Shown here in pieces: positions 61,752-64,000 of a stretch of 64,000 nucleotides of DNA. The stretch is taken from positions 248,001 through 312,000 of the forward strand of contig NZ_JAGA01000001.1 of assembly GCF_000526415.1 (NCBI RefSeq), given 5' to 3'. Source of the DNA: Kallotenue papyrolyticum. GTDB taxonomy: Bacteria; Chloroflexota; Chloroflexia; Chloroflexales; Kallotenuaceae. A model generated the notes under the pieces. That model had not been told where the DNA came from, did no database searches, and saw nothing but the letters and a program-made list of their open reading frames with translations. A program made the position numbers and the translations under genes. The stretch's first letter is position 1, and each line of letters begins with the position of its first letter.

Positions 61752-62903
61752 ATGCGATTTCTGAAGCTAGCAAGCGCCTGGGCGCTTTTGAGCCTGATCC
61801 TGGCAGCCTGCGCTCAGGCCCCTCCTACCGCGCAGGAGATCATGGAGCGCATGCGGGCGGCGCGCGAGCAGATCGGCAGCGGCCATGCCATCATCGATCT
61901 GGTGCTGGATACGCCCGAGCACAACGGCAGCTACACGCTGGAGGCCTGGGGTGCTAAGCGCGATCGTACCGATGCCGCCGGCCAGCCGATCGGTCAGGCG
62001 CGGATCCGCATCGTACGGGCCAGTCAGGCCGAGCTGACAGGCGCAGAACTGGTCAACGACGGCACCACCTTCTGGCTCTACCATCCTGCGGCCAACCGCG
62101 TGTTCACCGGCGCGCTCGGCGAGCTGCGCCAGGGGCGGATCGGCGCGGCCGATCCTACGGCGCAGATGCTGCGCATGCAGCAGGCATTGCAGCACATTCT
62201 GGACGGCTCGAACGTGACCCTGGAGGGCGAGAGCGTTGCCGTCGCCGGGCGCGATACCTGGCAGGTGTTGCTCACGCCCAAGCCTGAAACCGCGGCCGAC
62301 CTGGGACTGGGCAGCCAGCTGCGTGTGCAGTTGTGGATCGACAAAGCGACTAACCTGCCGGTCAAGGGCGTGATCGATGGCGGCGCGCTGGGCCACCTGG
62401 AAGCGACTGCCACGACCTTCGAGATCGATGCCCCTCTGCCACCGGAGGTCTTCAGCTTCACGCCGCCAGCGGGTGCTGAGGTGATCGATCTGGCCGAAGT
62501 GGCGCGCAACGCCCGGCCGCAGGTGGTGACGCTGGACGAGGCACGCGCCCAGGTCGATTTTCCGCTATTGACCCCGGCGCAGTTGCCCGCAGGAGTGCAG
62601 CTTGAGCAGGTGCAGGTGTTGAAGCTGCGCGGCCAGACCGTGATCCAAAACTTCAATGGTCCGATCCTCTTCAGCCTGGTGCAGGGCCGGGGCGAACTGC
62701 CCAGCGAGCAACAAGCGCCGGCAGGTGCTGAGGTTCGCCAAGTGCAGGTGCGGGGGGTGTTGGGAACAATGATTATCGGTAATGAAACCGAGCGCGGCAC
62801 GCTACTACGCTGGCGTGAGAACGGCGTCACGCTGGTCGTAGCCGGCACGCTCAGCCCCGACGAGGCCCTCGCTATTGCCGAGTCACTCCGCGCAGCAGAA
62901 TAG
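61752..62903 (+). CDS. Lipoprotein with a LolA/LppX-like domain
   Basis: A 383-residue exported lipoprotein. The signal peptide ends in the lipobox LILAAC (lipidated Cys at residue 20). Residues 25-250 resemble the LolA-like curved beta-sheet fold: AQEIMERMRAAREQIGSGHA, TFWLYHPAANRVFTG, DTWQVLLTPKP and LWIDKATNLPVKGVI. Residues 255-383 form a second domain resembling DUF4367 (TPAQLPAGVQLEQVQ; LRWRENGVTLVVAGTL). Such proteins are thought to bind lipids or report envelope state. A MacB/LolD-type ABC transporter follows, but behind a hairpin and its own promoter. The gene contains repeat copy C. Confidence 0.8.
   Translation: MRFLKLASAWALLSLILAACAQAPPTAQEIMERMRAAREQIGSGHAIIDLVLDTPEHNGSYTLEAWGAKRDRTDAAGQPIGQARIRIVRASQAELTGAELVNDGTTFWLYHPAANRVFTGALGELRQGRIGAADPTAQMLRMQQALQHILDGSNVTLEGESVAVAGRDTWQVLLTPKPETAADLGLGSQLRVQLWIDKATNLPVKGVIDGGALGHLEATATTFEIDAPLPPEVFSFTPPAGAEVIDLAEVARNARPQVVTLDEARAQVDFPLLTPAQLPAGVQLEQVQVLKLRGQTVIQNFNGPILFSLVQGRGELPSEQQAPAGAEVRQVQVRGVLGTMIIGNETERGTLLRWRENGVTLVVAGTLSPDEALAIAESLRAAE
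62764..62781 (+). repeat. Dispersed 18-bp repeat, copy C
   Basis: GAACAATGATTATCGGTA, identical to copies A and B but inside the lipoprotein coding sequence and in a different reading frame (encodes GTMIIGN). Confidence 0.8.
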
Positions 62904-62924
62904 GCGACAGCCCATCCTCCACAG

Positions 62925-62954
62925 CCGGCGGCGTGGAACGTTCCATGCCGCCGG
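62925..62954 (+). terminator. Terminator hairpin after the lipoprotein gene
   Basis: CCGGCGGCGTGGAA and TTCCATGCCGCCGG pair over 14 bp with one G-T pair, around a 2-base centre. Confidence 0.65.
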
Positions 62955-62963
62955 TCCATGGTG

Positions 62964-62972
62964 TGCTACAAT
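62964..62972 (+). promoter_or_regulatory. Extended -10 promoter of the ABC transporter operon
   Basis: TGCTACAAT, an extended -10 element like the one at 2698. It lies 36 bases before the ATPase start codon and just after the terminator hairpin. Confidence 0.5.
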
Positions 62973-63007
62973 CCTGACGAGGGAAGCACGCAGGAAACGA
63001 AGGCACG

Positions 63008-63745
63008 ATGAGTGACGGTCAGCCGCTGATCCGCATTCGCCAGCTCGCCCGGCGCTACCTGCTGGGCCGCCAGCCGGTCACGGCGCTGGACGGCATCGAC
63101 CTCGAGGTAGCGCGCGGCGAGTTCGTCGCGCTGGTCGGGCCGAGCGGCTCTGGCAAGTCCACGCTGCTCAACCTGGTTGGCGGCCTCGACCGCCCCACGG
63201 CCGGTGAGATCTGGGTCGATGATCTCGAACTAGGGCGCGCCAACGATCGCCGCCTGGTACGCTACCGGCGCGATCAGGTTGGCTTTATCTTCCAGAGCTT
63301 CAATCTGCTGCCGACACGCACGGCGCTTGAAAACGTAGAAGTGCCACTCCTGCTGGCCGGTATAGGCCGTCGCGAACGGCGGCAACGCGCCCTGGCGCTG
63401 CTGGAGCAGGTCGGCCTGGCCCACCGGGCGAGCCACCGTCCCAACGAGCTCTCCGGCGGCGAAATGCAGCGCGTGGCGATTGCACGCGCGCTGGCCAACC
63501 AACCGGCGCTGCTGCTGGCCGATGAACCGACCGGCAATCTCGATTCGCGCACCGGCGCCGATATTCTGGCGATCCTGGGCACGCTGGTGCGGCAGCGCGG
63601 CGTGACGCTGCTGCTGGTGACGCACGACATGCAGGTCGCCGGGCACGCCGATCGCATCGTCCATCTACTCGACGGACGTATCCGGTGGATCGAAACCCGT
63701 GCCGCCCAGGAGCGCTATGCCTTGAGCGTCGAGGAGCTACCGTGA
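63008..63745 (+). CDS. ABC transporter ATP-binding protein (MacB/LolD family)
   Basis: A 245-residue ATPase. Walker A is GPSGSGKSTLLNLVGGLDRPT (about residues 44-64), the Q-loop GFIFQSFNLLP, the signature ELSGGEMQRVAIARAL, Walker B LLLADEPTGNLDS and the switch LVTHDMQV. These are hallmarks of the LolD/MacB group, which drives mechanotransmission or lipoprotein/drug export rather than solute uptake. The next gene starts inside its stop codon (GTGA). Confidence 0.92.
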   Translation: MSDGQPLIRIRQLARRYLLGRQPVTALDGIDLEVARGEFVALVGPSGSGKSTLLNLVGGLDRPTAGEIWVDDLELGRANDRRLVRYRRDQVGFIFQSFNLLPTRTALENVEVPLLLAGIGRRERRQRALALLEQVGLAHRASHRPNELSGGEMQRVAIARALANQPALLLADEPTGNLDSRTGADILAILGTLVRQRGVTLLLVTHDMQVAGHADRIVHLLDGRIRWIETRAAQERYALSVEELP

Positions 63746-64000
63746 AACTGGGCGATATGGCCGCCATGGCCGTCTCCAACCTGGGCCGACGCAAAGTGCG
63801 CACCACCCTGACCTCCTTCGGCGTCGTCGTGGGCATCCTGACGATCGTGACGATGGTCAGCCTGGGCATCGGTGTGCGCCGCGAGATCAACCGTCAGTTC
63901 GATGTCATCGGCCTTGAACGGGTCTTTGTCCGCCCGCGCGAGGGCGAGCGCGGCTTCTTTACACAGTTCGCCGCACCCCAGCGCGCCCGACCGATCACGC
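63742..64000 (+). CDS. ABC transporter permease, MacB/FtsX type (3' end outside window)
   Basis: The first 86 residues are visible. GTG 63742 overlaps the ATPase stop. MAVSNLGRRKVRTTLTSFGV and VVGILTIVTMVSLGIGVRREI form the conserved N-terminal amphipathic helix and first membrane span of MacB-type permeases, followed by the start of the periplasmic domain. Confidence 0.85.
   Translation, partial: MKLGDMAAMAVSNLGRRKVRTTLTSFGVVVGILTIVTMVSLGIGVRREINRQFDVIGLERVFVRPREGERGFFTQFAAPQRARPIT

Overview
The window is GC-rich (about two-thirds G+C by eye) and gene-dense, with short intergenic gaps, frequent ATGA-type overlaps, good AGGAGG ribosome sites and sigma70-type promoters. Its gene content points to a free-living aerobic heterotroph, most probably of the phylum Chloroflexota (class Chloroflexia): Ctc-type L25, LPxTG-type surface proteins, histidine and purine catabolism, UPF0261 and phosphoenolpyruvate-hydrolase-like proteins, and many sugar epimerases and Gfo/Idh/MocA enzymes. 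That assignment is an inference. I saw no rRNA, tRNA or CRISPR array, and no stretch over 300 bases lacks a gene.

Layout. 1-4.0 kb: end of an MFS transporter, ribosomal protein L25, a CNNM/CorC-type membrane protein, a small membrane protein and a GDSL hydrolase. 4.1-5.9 kb: a two-gene unit (ring-cleaving dioxygenase and carboxylesterase) like the quinone-detoxification mhq genes. 5.9-11.5 kb: histidine utilisation, with hutH-hutI-hutG divergent from hutU and two well-formed divergent promoters. 11.6-14.5 kb: two paralogous secreted proteins with proline/threonine-rich linkers and LPxTG-like C-termini. 14.6-19.6 kb: a TreS-like GH13 enzyme, a small conserved protein with an apparent CTG start, a Gpi18/PIG-V-like mannosyltransferase and a stand-alone LigD polymerase domain. 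19.7-25.1 kb: a tyrosine recombinase next to a perfect 13-8-13 bp inverted repeat, an MFS transporter, isocitrate dehydrogenase kinase/phosphatase (aceK) and a class V aminotransferase.

25.1-43.8 kb: two opposed operons that share a 200-bp control region. The leftward one encodes a phosphoenolpyruvate-hydrolase-like protein and a UPF0261 (Tm-1-like) protein. The rightward one, about 16 kb and ending at a strong hairpin, encodes a GlcD/GlcF-like oxidase pair, three TIM-barrel sugar epimerases, a second UPF0261 protein, a creatininase-family protein, a VOC protein, a complete CUT1 sugar ABC transporter with two ATPases and an extra small membrane protein, a cupin, a GntR regulator and a Gfo/Idh dehydrogenase. 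It looks like an uncharacterised uptake and oxidation pathway for a sugar, polyol or sugar acid. A perfect palindrome lies where the two face-to-face transcripts overlap.

43.9-48.1 kb: a queuosine-precursor transporter, a ThuA-Gfo/Idh pair and an 8-oxoguanine-deaminase-like amidohydrolase. 48.1-56.6 kb: a leftward purine-degradation operon running uraD, uricase, uraH, allantoate hydrolase, allantoinase, xanthine dehydrogenase (with an unusual FAD-[2Fe-2S] fusion) and a DUF3830 protein; together these would take xanthine to ureidoglycolate. 56.8-58.9 kb: a caspase-like protease in an operon with an unrecognised helical, partly hydrophobic protein. 59.1-61.5 kb: proB-proA. 61.8-64 kb: a lipoprotein with a LolA-like fold and a MacB/LolD-type ABC transporter cut by the window end.

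Most unusual features: the lox/dif-like site beside the recombinase; an 18-bp word present three times in unrelated contexts; the caspase pair; and the UPF0261-centred catabolic locus with its shared operator.
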